Shown here in pieces: positions 1-7,877 of a DNA stretch of 64,000 nucleotides. A program made the translations under genes and the position numbers. The notes under the pieces are model-generated. The model was not told the DNA's origin. It did not search any database and saw only the letters and a list, made by a program, of their open reading frames with translations. Position 1 is the first letter of the stretch; each line of letters begins with the position of its first letter. Source of the DNA: Fusobacterium sp. JB019 (GTDB lineage Bacteria; Fusobacteriota; Fusobacteriia; Fusobacteriales; Fusobacteriaceae); NCBI GenBank assembly GCA_030673965.1, contig JAUTCN010000006.1, forward strand, positions 1-64,000. The letters run 5' to 3'.

Positions 1-153
1 GTCCGTTATTTTACTATCTTCTGAAAATCTTTTTCCAGGAGCAGATACAACAGTTGCACTTATATTGCTATCCTTTAGTATAATATCTTTGACTTTTTTG
101 AATTGTTTGGCATCAGCTAGAGAAGATCCACCAAATTTTGCAACTTTTATCAT
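1..153 (-). CDS. lysC: Aspartokinase, N-terminal fragment (gene runs off the window)
   Basis: Only the first 51 codons are present. The N-terminus reads MIKVAKFGGSSLADAKQF; KFGGSS is the ATP/aspartate-binding signature of aspartate kinases, which phosphorylate aspartate as the first step towards lysine, threonine and methionine. The ATG at 153-151 follows a good ribosome binding site (AAAGGAG, 7 bases away). The gene starts 33 bases downstream of the methionine gamma-lyase gene on the same strand with no terminator between them, so the two are probably one transcript under the SAM riboswitch further upstream. Which aspartokinase isoform it is, and whether it carries ACT domains, cannot be told because the rest lies outside the window. 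Confidence 0.9.
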   Translation of the reverse strand, partial: MIKVAKFGGSSLADAKQFKKVKDIILKDSNISATVVSAPGKRFSEDSKITD

Positions 154-186
154 TGTATCACTCCTTTCAATTTTTTTTATTTTTAA

Positions 187-1377
187 TTAACAATTTTTTA
201 AAGCATTATCAAGGTCTTCTATAATATCTTCAACATTTTCAAGTCCTACAGATAATCTAACTAAACCTTCATCAAGACCTGCAGCTTCAAGTTCTTCCTT
301 TGTATAAGGAGAGTGAGTCATTGAAGCAGGATGTTCAATTAATGTTTCTGGACTACCAAGACTAACAGCAAGAGTACAAAGATCAACTGTATTTAAAAGT
401 GTTTTTCCAGCTTCAAACCCATTTTTTAATTCAAAGGCTAGAGTACCACCAAAATCAAGCATTTGATTTTTAACAATTTCATAACCTGTATGAGATTCAA
501 GACCAGGATAATATACTTTTTTAATTTTAGGATGGTTTTCTAAAAATTTAGCTACTTTTAAAGCACTTTTACAATGTTTTTCCATTCTAACTTCAAAAGT
601 TTTTAATCCTCTAATTATTAAACTAGCTTCTCCAGGAGCAAGTACAGCTCCAGTCATATCTTTTATTCCAACAAATCTAATTTGATCAATATCTTCTTTT
701 TTTCCAACAACAAAACCAGCAATTAAATCTCCATGACCATTAAGATATTTTGTAGCAGAATGAACTATTATATCAGCTCCTAAATCTAAAGGTTTTTGAC
801 AATATGGTGAAGCAAAAGTATTATCAATAACAACTTTAATATCTTCATAATTTTTAGCAATATCACATACACCTTTAATATCAACTATTTTTAAATTTGG
901 ATTTGAGGGAGTTTCCAAGTAAATTATTTTTGTATTAGGTTTTATTGCTTTTTTAACAGCTTCTAAGTCAGATGTATCTATAAAGCTAACTTCAATTCCA
1001 AATCTAGAAATACCTGCATTTAAGAATGAAAAAGCACATCCATATAAAGTTGTATCAGTTATAATATGATCTCCAGCCTTAAGGAAAGTCCAAAAAGTAG
1101 CAGTGATTGCTCCCATTCCAGATCCAGTACCTAAAGCAGCTTCTCCATTTTCAAGTAAAGCTAATTTTTTTTCAGCAACATCTACAGTTGGATTACTAAG
1201 TCTAGTGTAGATATATCCTTCTTCTTCAAGAGCAAATCTTCTTCCTCCTTGTTCTGCTGAATCAAATACAAAGGTAGATGTTTGATAAATAGGAGTTGTA
1301 AGACAACCAAATTGATCTTTGATATTTCCTCCGTGTATAGATATTGTTCCAATTCCTTTATTTTTAATGTTTTCCAT
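187..1377 (-). CDS. megL: Methionine gamma-lyase (Cys/Met metabolism PLP enzyme)
   Basis: A 396-residue PLP-dependent enzyme of the Cys/Met metabolism family. Methionine gamma-lyase splits methionine into methanethiol, 2-oxobutyrate and ammonia. Visible residues are Y57 and R59 (phosphate contacts from the neighbouring subunit), the active-site pair Y112 and C114 in LYGC, and the PLP lysine K210 in SATKYLNGHGD. The Cys after Tyr-Gly is typical of true methionine gamma-lyases rather than cystathionine gamma-synthases. I chose the ATG at 1377 because AGGAGG lies 7 bases before it; a longer frame opens at 1422 but that start would sit inside the terminator hairpin. Its downstream partner is aspartokinase, a biosynthetic gene, so a role in O-acylhomoserine sulfhydrylation cannot be excluded from sequence alone. 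Confidence 0.88.
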   Translation of the reverse strand: MENIKNKGIGTISIHGGNIKDQFGCLTTPIYQTSTFVFDSAEQGGRRFALEEEGYIYTRLSNPTVDVAEKKLALLENGEAALGTGSGMGAITATFWTFLKAGDHIITDTTLYGCAFSFLNAGISRFGIEVSFIDTSDLEAVKKAIKPNTKIIYLETPSNPNLKIVDIKGVCDIAKNYEDIKVVIDNTFASPYCQKPLDLGADIIVHSATKYLNGHGDLIAGFVVGKKEDIDQIRFVGIKDMTGAVLAPGEASLIIRGLKTFEVRMEKHCKSALKVAKFLENHPKIKKVYYPGLESHTGYEIVKNQMLDFGGTLAFELKNGFEAGKTLLNTVDLCTLAVSLGSPETLIEHPASMTHSPYTKEELEAAGLDEGLVRLSVGLENVEDIIEDLDNALKNC

Positions 1378-1393
1378 ATGAAAACCTCCTAAT

Positions 1394-1434
1394 AAAAAAA
1401 GACCTTTATTACTATCCATCAAGTAATAAAGGTC
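1394..1434 (-). terminator. Riboswitch expression platform: intrinsic terminator before megL
   Basis: Read on the minus strand, GACCTTTATTACT (1434-1422) pairs perfectly with AGTAATAAAGGTC (1413-1401) around an 8-base loop, followed by seven U (1400-1394). This is a 13-bp Rho-independent terminator in the megL leader, 17 bases upstream of the start codon. The loop sequence, TGATGGAT, is also complementary to the 5' strand of the riboswitch P1 helix (1534-1541), so loop pairing and terminator formation are probably coupled. Confidence 0.85.
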
Positions 1435-1543
1435 ACTAAATTAAAATTAGCGTATTTGCCATCTGTCTGGAGTTAGCACCACATATATAATAGGTTGCTG
1501 AAACGTCATCGGGCCAGTCCCTCGGTTTCTCTTGATGGATATT
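1435..1543 (-). promoter_or_regulatory. SAM-I riboswitch (S-box leader)
   Basis: On the minus strand the leader contains the conserved SAM-I core in order: ATCAAGAGA, then GAGGGACTGGCCCGATGA, then CAGCAACC, then GGTGCTAA with a CC-containing segment after it. These elements form the kink-turn and ligand pocket of S-box riboswitches, which bind S-adenosylmethionine and usually shut off methionine genes. The aptamer sits between a strong promoter (1555-1583) and a terminator hairpin (1394-1434). The closing P1 helix is ambiguous: CCATC can pair with a GATGG at 1459-1463, or a longer 10-base complement (CTTGATGGAT) at 1414-1423 in the terminator loop. The exact 3' boundary is therefore uncertain. 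Confidence 0.9.
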
Positions 1544-1554
1544 AAATTGAAATA

Positions 1555-1583
1555 ATAATACACTAAATTTTTAAAATTGTCAA
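1555..1583 (-). promoter_or_regulatory. Sigma-70 type promoter of megL-lysC
   Basis: Minus strand: TTGACA (1583-1578), 17-base spacer, TATTAT (1560-1555). The start of transcription would lie near 1548, just ahead of the riboswitch aptamer. The match to the consensus is nearly perfect, so the unit is probably strongly transcribed and controlled by attenuation. Confidence 0.85.
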
Positions 1584-1605
1584 CAAAATATTTATTTTAT
1601 TTAAA

Positions 1606-3768
1606 TTAGAATGTATAGCTAAATCCTGCAAAGAATGATCTTCCTTGTTGAGGAACAACATAAGTATAGCTACCACTTCCGCTAACATATCCAAAATAAT
1701 CTTCATTGAATAAATTGTTTATTCCACCATAAACAGATATACCATTAGGATGGTTATATTTTAAAGATAAGTCAACAACAGTATTAGATTTAACAACTCC
1801 ATCTTCATTATCAGTTTCCTTAGAGAAATTGTTATAAGATCCTGTATATTTCCAAGTAAGACCTGCAGAAAAATTATCTGTAAAATTATAATTACTGCTA
1901 AGCATAATATTATGCTTAGGAACCTTTTTAAGTCCAGAATTTACAAGAGAAACTTCTCCTTTAAGTGCTTTTCCTTTGTCATTATAATCTGATTTTCCCA
2001 TTAAGTAAGTATAACTTTCTTCAAAAGAAAATTTACCAATGTTTTGGCTAAGAGATGTTTCTAAACCGTATCTATGAGTTTTGTATAAATTAGCAGTTAT
2101 CATATTTAAATGTCCATTATCACGATGGTAGAATCTATCCATTTGATTGTCAGTTTCATTATAGAAAAGAGTTAAGTTAAAAGCAGAACCTAATACATAA
2201 TCTCTTAATCCAATTTCATAAATATCGAATATTTCATCTTCAGCCTTTGTTAATACAGTTGCTTTCTTATTGTCAATATAAACTCTGTCTGTTATTTGCA
2301 TTCCATCAGGACCAGTAAAACCTCTTTCATATCTAGCATACACTTTACCAGTATCTCTATAATTATATCCAGCAGATAGTTCATAGTTCCAGTTGTCTCT
2401 ATGACTAGTTCCATCTACAACTCCCCAACCACCAGCAGCTTTTTTATAAGTTTTCCAATCTGTTCTATCAAATCTAACTCCTTGAGTGAACTCTAAATCT
2501 TTATATTTGAATATATTTAAGAAATAAAGAGCTTTAACATATCTTTCATAATCGAAATTTAACTGGTCAGCTTTATAAGTATATTTTCCTTCTGTATTTT
2601 TTATATAACCAGATGAGGTAACAGTTTCTCCAGGCTCAGGAATATCTCCTTTTTTAATGCTTCTCATTGTAACATCATCATAATTGATGCTAGCATTTTG
2701 TTTGAAATAATCTAAACCAAATAACACACTATTTTTTTTAGCATATTTATAATTTAATTTAGCTTTTATCCCATCAGTTTTTTGATCGATTTTTTGATCA
2801 TTTTCATGTTCATAAGGGTTGTTTTTAAAATGTCCTTCGTTATGGAATCCATCAACAGATAAATTAAGATTATCATTAATGTCTAAAGAATAAGTTCCTT
2901 TCCAGTTTTCCTCTAATCTATCAGCAATATTGTAACCGCTTATTGTTTTTTTGATTTTTTGTTTGTTCTCATCAACTCCAACAGTTACACTACTAGGATT
3001 AGGACGGTATTCTCTTCCATATTTTTTTAAATATCTATTATTTACTTGTTTAAGAAATTTTCCATTTTCTTCAAAACGGCTATATTTTAAAGCTACTCCC
3101 TGTTTATCACTTATTTTATAATTAAAACCACCAGAAAAATATTCAGTGTTATCAAATGTATCTACAAAAAACCAGTCTTTTTCACTTTTAGAATAATTTA
3201 ATTGAATTGTTAAATTATCATTAATTTTTTCTCCAATATTAGCATAATATCTTTTTTCCTGATCAATAGTGAACTCATAACCTACTTTATTTTTTGGTTT
3301 TGCCATGGATTTCAAGTTAGTAGTGATATTTATAACTCCCCCAACAGTACCATTACCATAAAGAACGGATCCTCCCCCAGGAATAATTTCTACTTTTTCA
3401 ATTTGTTCCACAGGAACAATATCATAATTTGCAGTGTAAGGATGATTTAATAAAAGAGTAATAGGAGCACCATCAACTAAAACTTGTACATTTTTAGCTG
3501 CCTGTCCTTCTCCTTGACCTCTAATATCTATTTCTCCCCATCCACTTGTTCCAACAGTTATTCCAGGAACATCATCTAAAATTTCAGAAACATTTTGGTA
3601 ACCTTTTTCAGAAATATCCTTTTCATCAATTACAATTACATTTTTAGTTGATTTCAATTTTTCAACTTCTATATAATCAGGACTGATAACACTTTTTCCT
3701 AAAGTAACATCATCAGCTAAAGCTAAAGCAGATAATGCTAAATAAAACAACAATAAACCTTTTTTCAT
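1606..3768 (-). CDS. TonB-dependent outer-membrane receptor, probably for heme
   Basis: A 720-residue outer-membrane receptor. Residues 1-18 are a signal peptide (MKKGLLLFYLALSALALA). A plug domain follows (about 40-155), with the TonB-dependent receptor features IDIRGQGEG, VLVDGAPI and a GGGSVLYGNGTVGGVINI loop. The rest is a 22-strand-type barrel with many alternating aromatic strands, ending in the terminal Phe of GRSFFAGFSYTF. The ligand is not visible in the sequence; heme is inferred because the gene faces, across 275 bases, an operon with HmuW, ExbBD, TonB and a HmuF-like flavodoxin. RBS GAGGGGG precedes the ATG. A minus-strand TATAAT at 3833-3828 is a candidate -10 element with a poor -35, which suggests that an activator or de-repression is involved. 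No terminator is visible after the gene. Confidence 0.88.
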   Translation of the reverse strand: MKKGLLLFYLALSALALADDVTLGKSVISPDYIEVEKLKSTKNVIVIDEKDISEKGYQNVSEILDDVPGITVGTSGWGEIDIRGQGEGQAAKNVQVLVDGAPITLLLNHPYTANYDIVPVEQIEKVEIIPGGGSVLYGNGTVGGVINITTNLKSMAKPKNKVGYEFTIDQEKRYYANIGEKINDNLTIQLNYSKSEKDWFFVDTFDNTEYFSGGFNYKISDKQGVALKYSRFEENGKFLKQVNNRYLKKYGREYRPNPSSVTVGVDENKQKIKKTISGYNIADRLEENWKGTYSLDINDNLNLSVDGFHNEGHFKNNPYEHENDQKIDQKTDGIKAKLNYKYAKKNSVLFGLDYFKQNASINYDDVTMRSIKKGDIPEPGETVTSSGYIKNTEGKYTYKADQLNFDYERYVKALYFLNIFKYKDLEFTQGVRFDRTDWKTYKKAAGGWGVVDGTSHRDNWNYELSAGYNYRDTGKVYARYERGFTGPDGMQITDRVYIDNKKATVLTKAEDEIFDIYEIGLRDYVLGSAFNLTLFYNETDNQMDRFYHRDNGHLNMITANLYKTHRYGLETSLSQNIGKFSFEESYTYLMGKSDYNDKGKALKGEVSLVNSGLKKVPKHNIMLSSNYNFTDNFSAGLTWKYTGSYNNFSKETDNEDGVVKSNTVVDLSLKYNHPNGISVYGGINNLFNEDYFGYVSGSGSYTYVVPQQGRSFFAGFSYTF

Positions 3769-3785
3769 CTTTCCCCCTCAATTGA

Positions 3786-3808
3786 GACATCCTTATATTT
3801 AGGATATC
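3786..3808. repeat. Inverted repeat in the receptor leader (possible operator)
   Basis: GACATCCT, 7-base gap, AGGATATC: 8-base arms with one mismatch that is a G-U pair in RNA. It lies between the candidate -10 element and the ribosome binding site of the TonB receptor gene. It could be an operator or a small leader hairpin. There is no match that I would call a confident Fur box. Confidence 0.4.
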
Positions 3809-3950
3809 AAATTATATTTGTGAAGTCATTATACTATTTATATGAAAGAAAAACTATTGAAAATACACAAACTAAGAGTAAAAATACACATTATTTAGAG
3901 TATAGATCCCAGATTACTTAGAAATGCAAAGTATTTTTAGCTTGAATTAT

Positions 3951-3979
3951 TTGACAAATAGCGCAAAAAGTAGTATCCT
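3951..3979 (+). promoter_or_regulatory. Promoter of the hmuW operon
   Basis: TTGACA (3951-3956), 17-base spacer, TATCCT (3974-3979). The transcript would start near 3986, about 58 bases before hmuW. Confidence 0.65.
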
Positions 3980-3986
3980 AGGTGAA

Positions 3987-4002
3987 GTTAGTTTTGACTA
4001 AC
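3987..4002. repeat. Inverted repeat at the transcription start of the hmuW operon
   Basis: GTTAG, 6-base gap, CTAAC, centred about 10 bases after the predicted start of transcription. The position is right for a repressor operator, for example for the LytTR-type protein encoded at the end of this operon or for an iron or heme sensor elsewhere. The arms are short. Confidence 0.4.
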
Positions 4003-4043
4003 GATAGAAATGTTGTTTTAAATTAAGGATTAAGGAGAAGGAA

Positions 4044-5285
4044 ATGTTTAAGGTTAGATATAAATCACATCATGATGTAAAAAATATAATAGATGATTTA
4101 TTAAAAAGAAAAATGGCGACTAATATAGGATTTAATAAAATATTGAATTCTAAAACAGGAAAAAGAGAATGTGGAATATACATACATACTCCATATTGCG
4201 ATAAAATATGTTCTTTTTGCAATATGAATAGGAAACAATTAAATAATAATTTGGATGATTATACAGATTATTTATGCAAAGAATTAAAAAAATATGGTGA
4301 AAAAAAATATGTTCAAGAAAAAGAAATTTCAGTTGTTTTTTTTGGAGGAGGAACACCAACAATATATAAAGCTAATCAGTTAGAAAAAATTCTTTTTAAC
4401 TTAAAAGAAAATTTTAGCTTTTCTAAAGATTATGAAATAACTTTTGAAAGCACTATTCATAATTTAAGCTTAGAAAAATTAAAAATTATGGAAAAGTATG
4501 GTGTTAATAGGATAAGTATTGGAGTTCAAACCTTTTCAGATAGAGGAAGAAAATTATTAAATAGAACCTATGATAAAAAAACAGTTATTGAAAAATTAAA
4601 AAATATTAGAAATAATTTTAGTGGGTTACTTTGTATAGATATTATTTATAATTATCCAGGGGAAACTTTAGAAGAAGTAGAAGAGGATGCAAGAATTTTG
4701 TGTGAGCTAGGATTGGATAGTTCTAGTTTCTATTCTCTTATGATACAAGAGGGATCGAAAATTGCAAAGGCAAGAAATGAAGAAGAAATTATATTTAAAT
4801 ATAATCTTGAAAGAGATAAAGAATTACACGATAGATTTTTAGAGATAACATCTAAAAATGGCTATGAAGTATTGGAACATACTAAAATATCAAATGGAAA
4901 AGATTCTTATAAATATATAGACAACATAAACAGAGCTAAAAATTTACTTGCAATTGGTACAGGTGCAGGGGGAAGAGTTGAAGATATAGAATATTATAAC
5001 CTTAATAAGATGGTGACTTTTTATTCTAGAGACTCTGAATTTAAATATAACTTAAAAAAATTATCTGGAATAATGCAGTTTAAAAGTGTTAATCTTTCTG
5101 AAATACAAGAATTATCAGGTAGATATTATGGTGAAGTTTATGAATTGCTAAAAGAATATGAAATTAAGGGATTAATTAAATTAGAAAAAGAAACTTACAC
5201 TTATACAAAGGCTGGAGTTTTCTGGGGAAATAGTATAACTGCTGAAGTTGTAAAAATGATTATAAATTTAGAAAAAGGAAAATAA
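4044..5285 (+). CDS. hmuW: HmuW/ChuW/HutW-family radical SAM protein (anaerobic heme degradation)
   Basis: A 413-residue radical SAM protein of the HemN-like branch. The cluster-binding motif is C52-x3-C56-x2-C59 in PYCDKICSFCN, followed by FFGGGTPT near 98 and a TIM-barrel core with the GVNRISIGVQTF segment. Enzymes of the ChuW/HmuW group open the heme ring by radical SAM methyl transfer, releasing iron and making anaerobilin without oxygen. The assignment over coproporphyrinogen dehydrogenase (HemN) rests on the context (TonB system and HmuF-type flavodoxin in the same operon) and on the short length. The ATG follows AAGGAGAAGG. The next gene starts 2 bases after the stop, so translation is probably coupled. 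Substrate use itself is inferred. Confidence 0.85.
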   Translation: MFKVRYKSHHDVKNIIDDLLKRKMATNIGFNKILNSKTGKRECGIYIHTPYCDKICSFCNMNRKQLNNNLDDYTDYLCKELKKYGEKKYVQEKEISVVFFGGGTPTIYKANQLEKILFNLKENFSFSKDYEITFESTIHNLSLEKLKIMEKYGVNRISIGVQTFSDRGRKLLNRTYDKKTVIEKLKNIRNNFSGLLCIDIIYNYPGETLEEVEEDARILCELGLDSSSFYSLMIQEGSKIAKARNEEEIIFKYNLERDKELHDRFLEITSKNGYEVLEHTKISNGKDSYKYIDNINRAKNLLAIGTGAGGRVEDIEYYNLNKMVTFYSRDSEFKYNLKKLSGIMQFKSVNLSEIQELSGRYYGEVYELLKEYEIKGLIKLEKETYTYTKAGVFWGNSITAEVVKMIINLEKGK

Positions 5286-5287
5286 TT

Positions 5288-5665
5288 ATGAAAAAATTAT
5301 TATTTATAGGTGGAATAATTTCTTTGGTATTAGGTTGTGTAGGAATAGTACTGCCTCTTTTACCAACAACACCTTTTTTACTTGCTAGTTGTTATTGCTT
5401 TAGTAAGTCTTCTGATAAATTCTATAAATATTTAATGGAAAATAAAATTTTTGGAGAATATATAAAAAACTATCAAGAAAAAAGAGGAATAACTTTAAAA
5501 AATAAAATATCAGCTATGGTATTTATATTTTTAAGTATTGGTTATTCAATTTATAGAGTTTCTAGTATTCATTTAAAGTTTTTTTTAATAATAGTTTTAA
5601 TATGTGTTTCATATCATATTTTAAGTTTGAAAATAATAAATAAAAAAATTACGGAGGTTAAATAA
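5288..5665 (+). CDS. DUF454 (YbaN-like) inner-membrane protein
   Basis: A 125-residue protein with a hydrophobic N-terminal hairpin (about 4-36) and two C-terminal membrane segments (about 74-112). The loop LPLLPTTPFLLLA-like sequence (here LPLLPTTPFLLASCYCF) is the hallmark of the DUF454/YbaN family, whose function is unknown. DUF454 genes are often seen beside heme and radical SAM genes, and here one lies between hmuW and exbB with 2-base and 0-base gaps. A role in heme or product handling at the inner membrane is plausible but not shown. Several cysteines (two near position 36) lie at the membrane face. Confidence 0.8.
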   Translation: MKKLLFIGGIISLVLGCVGIVLPLLPTTPFLLASCYCFSKSSDKFYKYLMENKIFGEYIKNYQEKRGITLKNKISAMVFIFLSIGYSIYRVSSIHLKFFLIIVLICVSYHILSLKIINKKITEVK

Positions 5666-6277
5666 ATGGCGTATTACTTAAAAGTTGGAGGTCCTTTAAT
5701 GTGGATATTATTTGGACTGTCTATTTTATCTTTAACAATTATTTTAGAAAGAGTGGTTTATTTTGTTTTGAAGGAGAAAAATTTAAAGAAAACATTTAAA
5801 TCTGAAATTATATATGCAGTTTCTAATAAAAATATGGAAATAGCTTACAAAATTTGTGATAAGGAAAAAAATACAATAGGTTCTACAGTTAAAGAATTCT
5901 TAATTCGTTTCGATGCAAATGGAGATTTTCATCATTTCGATCAATTAGTAAAAGAAATAGCTATGGAAAGAGTAAGCTTATTAGAAAAAAGATTATATAT
6001 TTTAGGAATTGTAGGGTATATTGCTCCTATGATAGGTTTACTTGGAACAGTTACAGGAATGATTCATGCTTTTAGAAATTTAGCAACTTACGGGGCTGGA
6101 GATCCAGCAGTTGTAGCAAATGGAATATCTCAAGCTTTACTTACAACAGCTGCAGGGCTTTCAATTGCAATACCTGCAATTGTAGTTTATAACTTTTTAA
6201 ATAAAAGAATTGAAAAAACAGAAGAAGATATAGACAAGGTAACAACAAATCTTATTAATGTAATTAGAAAGAACTAG
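5666..6277 (+). CDS. exbB: ExbB-type proton channel subunit (MotA/TolQ/ExbB family)
   Basis: A 203-residue inner-membrane protein with three membrane segments: one near the N-terminus (12-33) and a pair at about 110-135 and 150-175, containing the family signature GLLGTVTGMIHAF and TTAAGLSIAIPAI. ExbB forms the pentameric proton channel that, with ExbD and TonB, powers TonB-dependent receptors. A ribosome binding site (GGAGG) lies within the end of the preceding gene. The first receptor it would serve is the one encoded divergently at 1606-3768. Confidence 0.92.
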   Translation: MAYYLKVGGPLMWILFGLSILSLTIILERVVYFVLKEKNLKKTFKSEIIYAVSNKNMEIAYKICDKEKNTIGSTVKEFLIRFDANGDFHHFDQLVKEIAMERVSLLEKRLYILGIVGYIAPMIGLLGTVTGMIHAFRNLATYGAGDPAVVANGISQALLTTAAGLSIAIPAIVVYNFLNKRIEKTEEDIDKVTTNLINVIRKN

Positions 6278-6289
6278 GGAGGTTGAAAG

Positions 6290-6679
6290 ATGGGAAGATA
6301 TAGAAAAAAAAGAGAACTTTTTGCTATAGATTTGACTCCTCTTATAGATGTAGTTTTTCTACTTTTGATATTTTTTATGGTGTCTACAACATTTGACAAA
6401 TACGGGCAAATAGATATTGAAGTTCCAACAGCAAATGTTGATGCTAAGAATAAAAAGGTTCCACTTGAAATAGTTATAGATAAAAATGAAAAATATTATG
6501 TTATAAAAAATGGGAAAAGTGAAGAAATAAATATAGATGATTTGTCTGAAGTTTTAGCTGGAGTAGATTCAGTATCTGTAACAGGGGACAAAAATTTAAA
6601 GTATCAAACAGTTATGGATACAATTACAAAGATAAAAAAATATGGAATAAAAAATTTAGGAATAAATTTTAATGAGTAA
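6290..6679 (+). CDS. exbD: ExbD-type biopolymer transport protein
   Basis: A 129-residue protein with a short cytoplasmic head, one membrane helix and a periplasmic domain. The helix holds the key proton-carrying aspartate in DLTPLIDVVFLLLIFF, which marks ExbD/TolR proteins. RBS GGGAGG stands 8 bases ahead of the ATG and 12 bases separate it from exbB. Together with exbB and tonB it forms a complete TonB energy module inside the heme operon. Confidence 0.93.
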   Translation: MGRYRKKRELFAIDLTPLIDVVFLLLIFFMVSTTFDKYGQIDIEVPTANVDAKNKKVPLEIVIDKNEKYYVIKNGKSEEINIDDLSEVLAGVDSVSVTGDKNLKYQTVMDTITKIKKYGIKNLGINFNE

Positions 6680-6695
6680 TATAGGGGGAGTATAA

Positions 6696-7349
6696 ATGAG
6701 ATATTTTTTATTAGCTCTACTAATTCACTTAGCTTTCTTTCTTAAATTTAATCATATTCATGAAACTTTAGGGGATCCTAATTTTTCTTCAAGAGGGACA
6801 ATTCCAATATCTTATAATGTGAAGAATAAAGAACAAAGAATAGATAATATAAAGAAGGTAAAAGGAAGTAATGAAGTAGCACCTAAAAAAGAAGAAGTGA
6901 AAAAAGAAAAAGTTAAGAAGAAAAAAGATAATGATTTTAAAAGTAAAATGAAAAGAAAAAAAGAAGTAATAAAAAAAGATAAGAAAAAAATTCAAAAGAA
7001 ATCTAAACCTAAAAAATTAGGAAATTTTGTAGCTAATTCAGATGGTAGTTATACTTCTTATTCTTCAAAGGGAATACATTTTGAAATATTAAGACAGATA
7101 GATCCAGATTATCCAAGACAGGCTGAAATAATAAGATATTCTAAGGAAGTAATAGTTGGAGTTAGATTTTTAGTTGATACAAAAGGGATAGTAAAAGATA
7201 TCAAGATTACTAAATCTCATAAGAAATTTGGATTTGATGATGCGGTAATAGCAAGTTTAAGAAAATGGAGATTTAAGCCAATTGTTTTTAATGGTAAAAA
7301 AATGAATGTATATTTTAATAAAGAATTTGTATTTAAACCAAAATCATAA
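6696..7349 (+). CDS. tonB: TonB energy transducer
   Basis: A 217-residue protein. It has an N-terminal membrane anchor (about 1-17), a long Lys/Glu-rich periplasmic linker (about 45-110) in place of the usual Pro-rich one, and a C-terminal TonB domain (about 130-217) with YPRQAEIIRYSKEVIVGVRF, DDAVIASLRKWRFKP and a final FVFKPKS. TonB links the ExbBD motor to outer-membrane receptors. The linker is encoded by an A-rich, almost pure purine tract (about 6880-7015). RBS GGGGGAG precedes the ATG. Confidence 0.92.
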   Translation: MRYFLLALLIHLAFFLKFNHIHETLGDPNFSSRGTIPISYNVKNKEQRIDNIKKVKGSNEVAPKKEEVKKEKVKKKKDNDFKSKMKRKKEVIKKDKKKIQKKSKPKKLGNFVANSDGSYTSYSSKGIHFEILRQIDPDYPRQAEIIRYSKEVIVGVRFLVDTKGIVKDIKITKSHKKFGFDDAVIASLRKWRFKPIVFNGKKMNVYFNKEFVFKPKS

Positions 7350-7364
7350 AATAGGAGAGTGAAA

Positions 7365-7877
7365 ATGAAAACTTTAGTTGCATATTCAACAAAAACAGGA
7401 AATACTAAAAAGGTAGCAGAAGCTATAAATGAAGTTATAGATGGTTCAGAAATAAAAAATATTGATGATATTAATAATTTAGATTATGATTTAGTTATAG
7501 TAGGTGCATGGATAGATAAAGGAACAGCTAATAAAGAGGCTATTGATTTTATAGAAAAGTTAGAAAATAAAAAAGTAGCATTTTTCTTTACTTTAGGAGC
7601 CTACCCTGATTCAGATCATGCTAAAGATTGTGTTAAAAGAATAGAAGAGTTATTTATAAAAAATAATAATGAAGTAATAGGACATTATTTATGTCAAGGA
7701 GCAGTAGACCCTAAATTAATAGAATTTATGAAAAAACAATTTCCAGTAGACCACCCTCATGGACCAAATCCTGAAAGAATAAAAAGATGGACTGATGCAA
7801 GTACTCATCCAAATTTAGAAGATTTAGAGGACGCTAAATCTAAATTTAAAAGTATTATAGAAGGAATAAATGGGTAG
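7365..7877 (+). CDS. hmuF: HmuF-like flavodoxin
   Basis: A 170-residue flavodoxin-fold protein. The FMN phosphate loop is visible at the N-terminus (YSTKTGNTKKVAEAI, about residues 7-21), with a second flavin loop VGAWIDKGTA near 50 and FFTLGAYPDSDHA near 80. The His-rich stretch PVDHPHGPNPERIKRW (about 130-145) and the ASTHPN element differ from electron-transfer flavodoxins and resemble the flavodoxin of the Fusobacterium nucleatum hmu operon, which has been described as acting in heme trafficking and reduction of anaerobilin. It is therefore the likely partner of HmuW, supplying electrons and/or processing its product. I chose ATG 7365; a GTG at 7359 in the same frame lies inside the ribosome binding site. 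Confidence 0.82.
   Translation: MKTLVAYSTKTGNTKKVAEAINEVIDGSEIKNIDDINNLDYDLVIVGAWIDKGTANKEAIDFIEKLENKKVAFFFTLGAYPDSDHAKDCVKRIEELFIKNNNEVIGHYLCQGAVDPKLIEFMKKQFPVDHPHGPNPERIKRWTDASTHPNLEDLEDAKSKFKSIIEGING

Noticed and set aside
1378-1422. Longer start of methionine gamma-lyase at 1422
   Set aside because: It would start inside the terminator hairpin and lacks a ribosome binding site, while ATG 1377 has AGGAGG at the right distance and gives the usual family length.
3781-3860. Fur box in front of the TonB receptor
   Set aside because: The GACATCCT/AGGATATC repeat is not close enough to the GATAATGATAATCATTATC pattern to call it Fur.
6880-7015. Phase-variable A tracts in tonB
   Set aside because: The runs are short (up to 6-7 A) and broken by other bases; the lysine-rich linker explains them.
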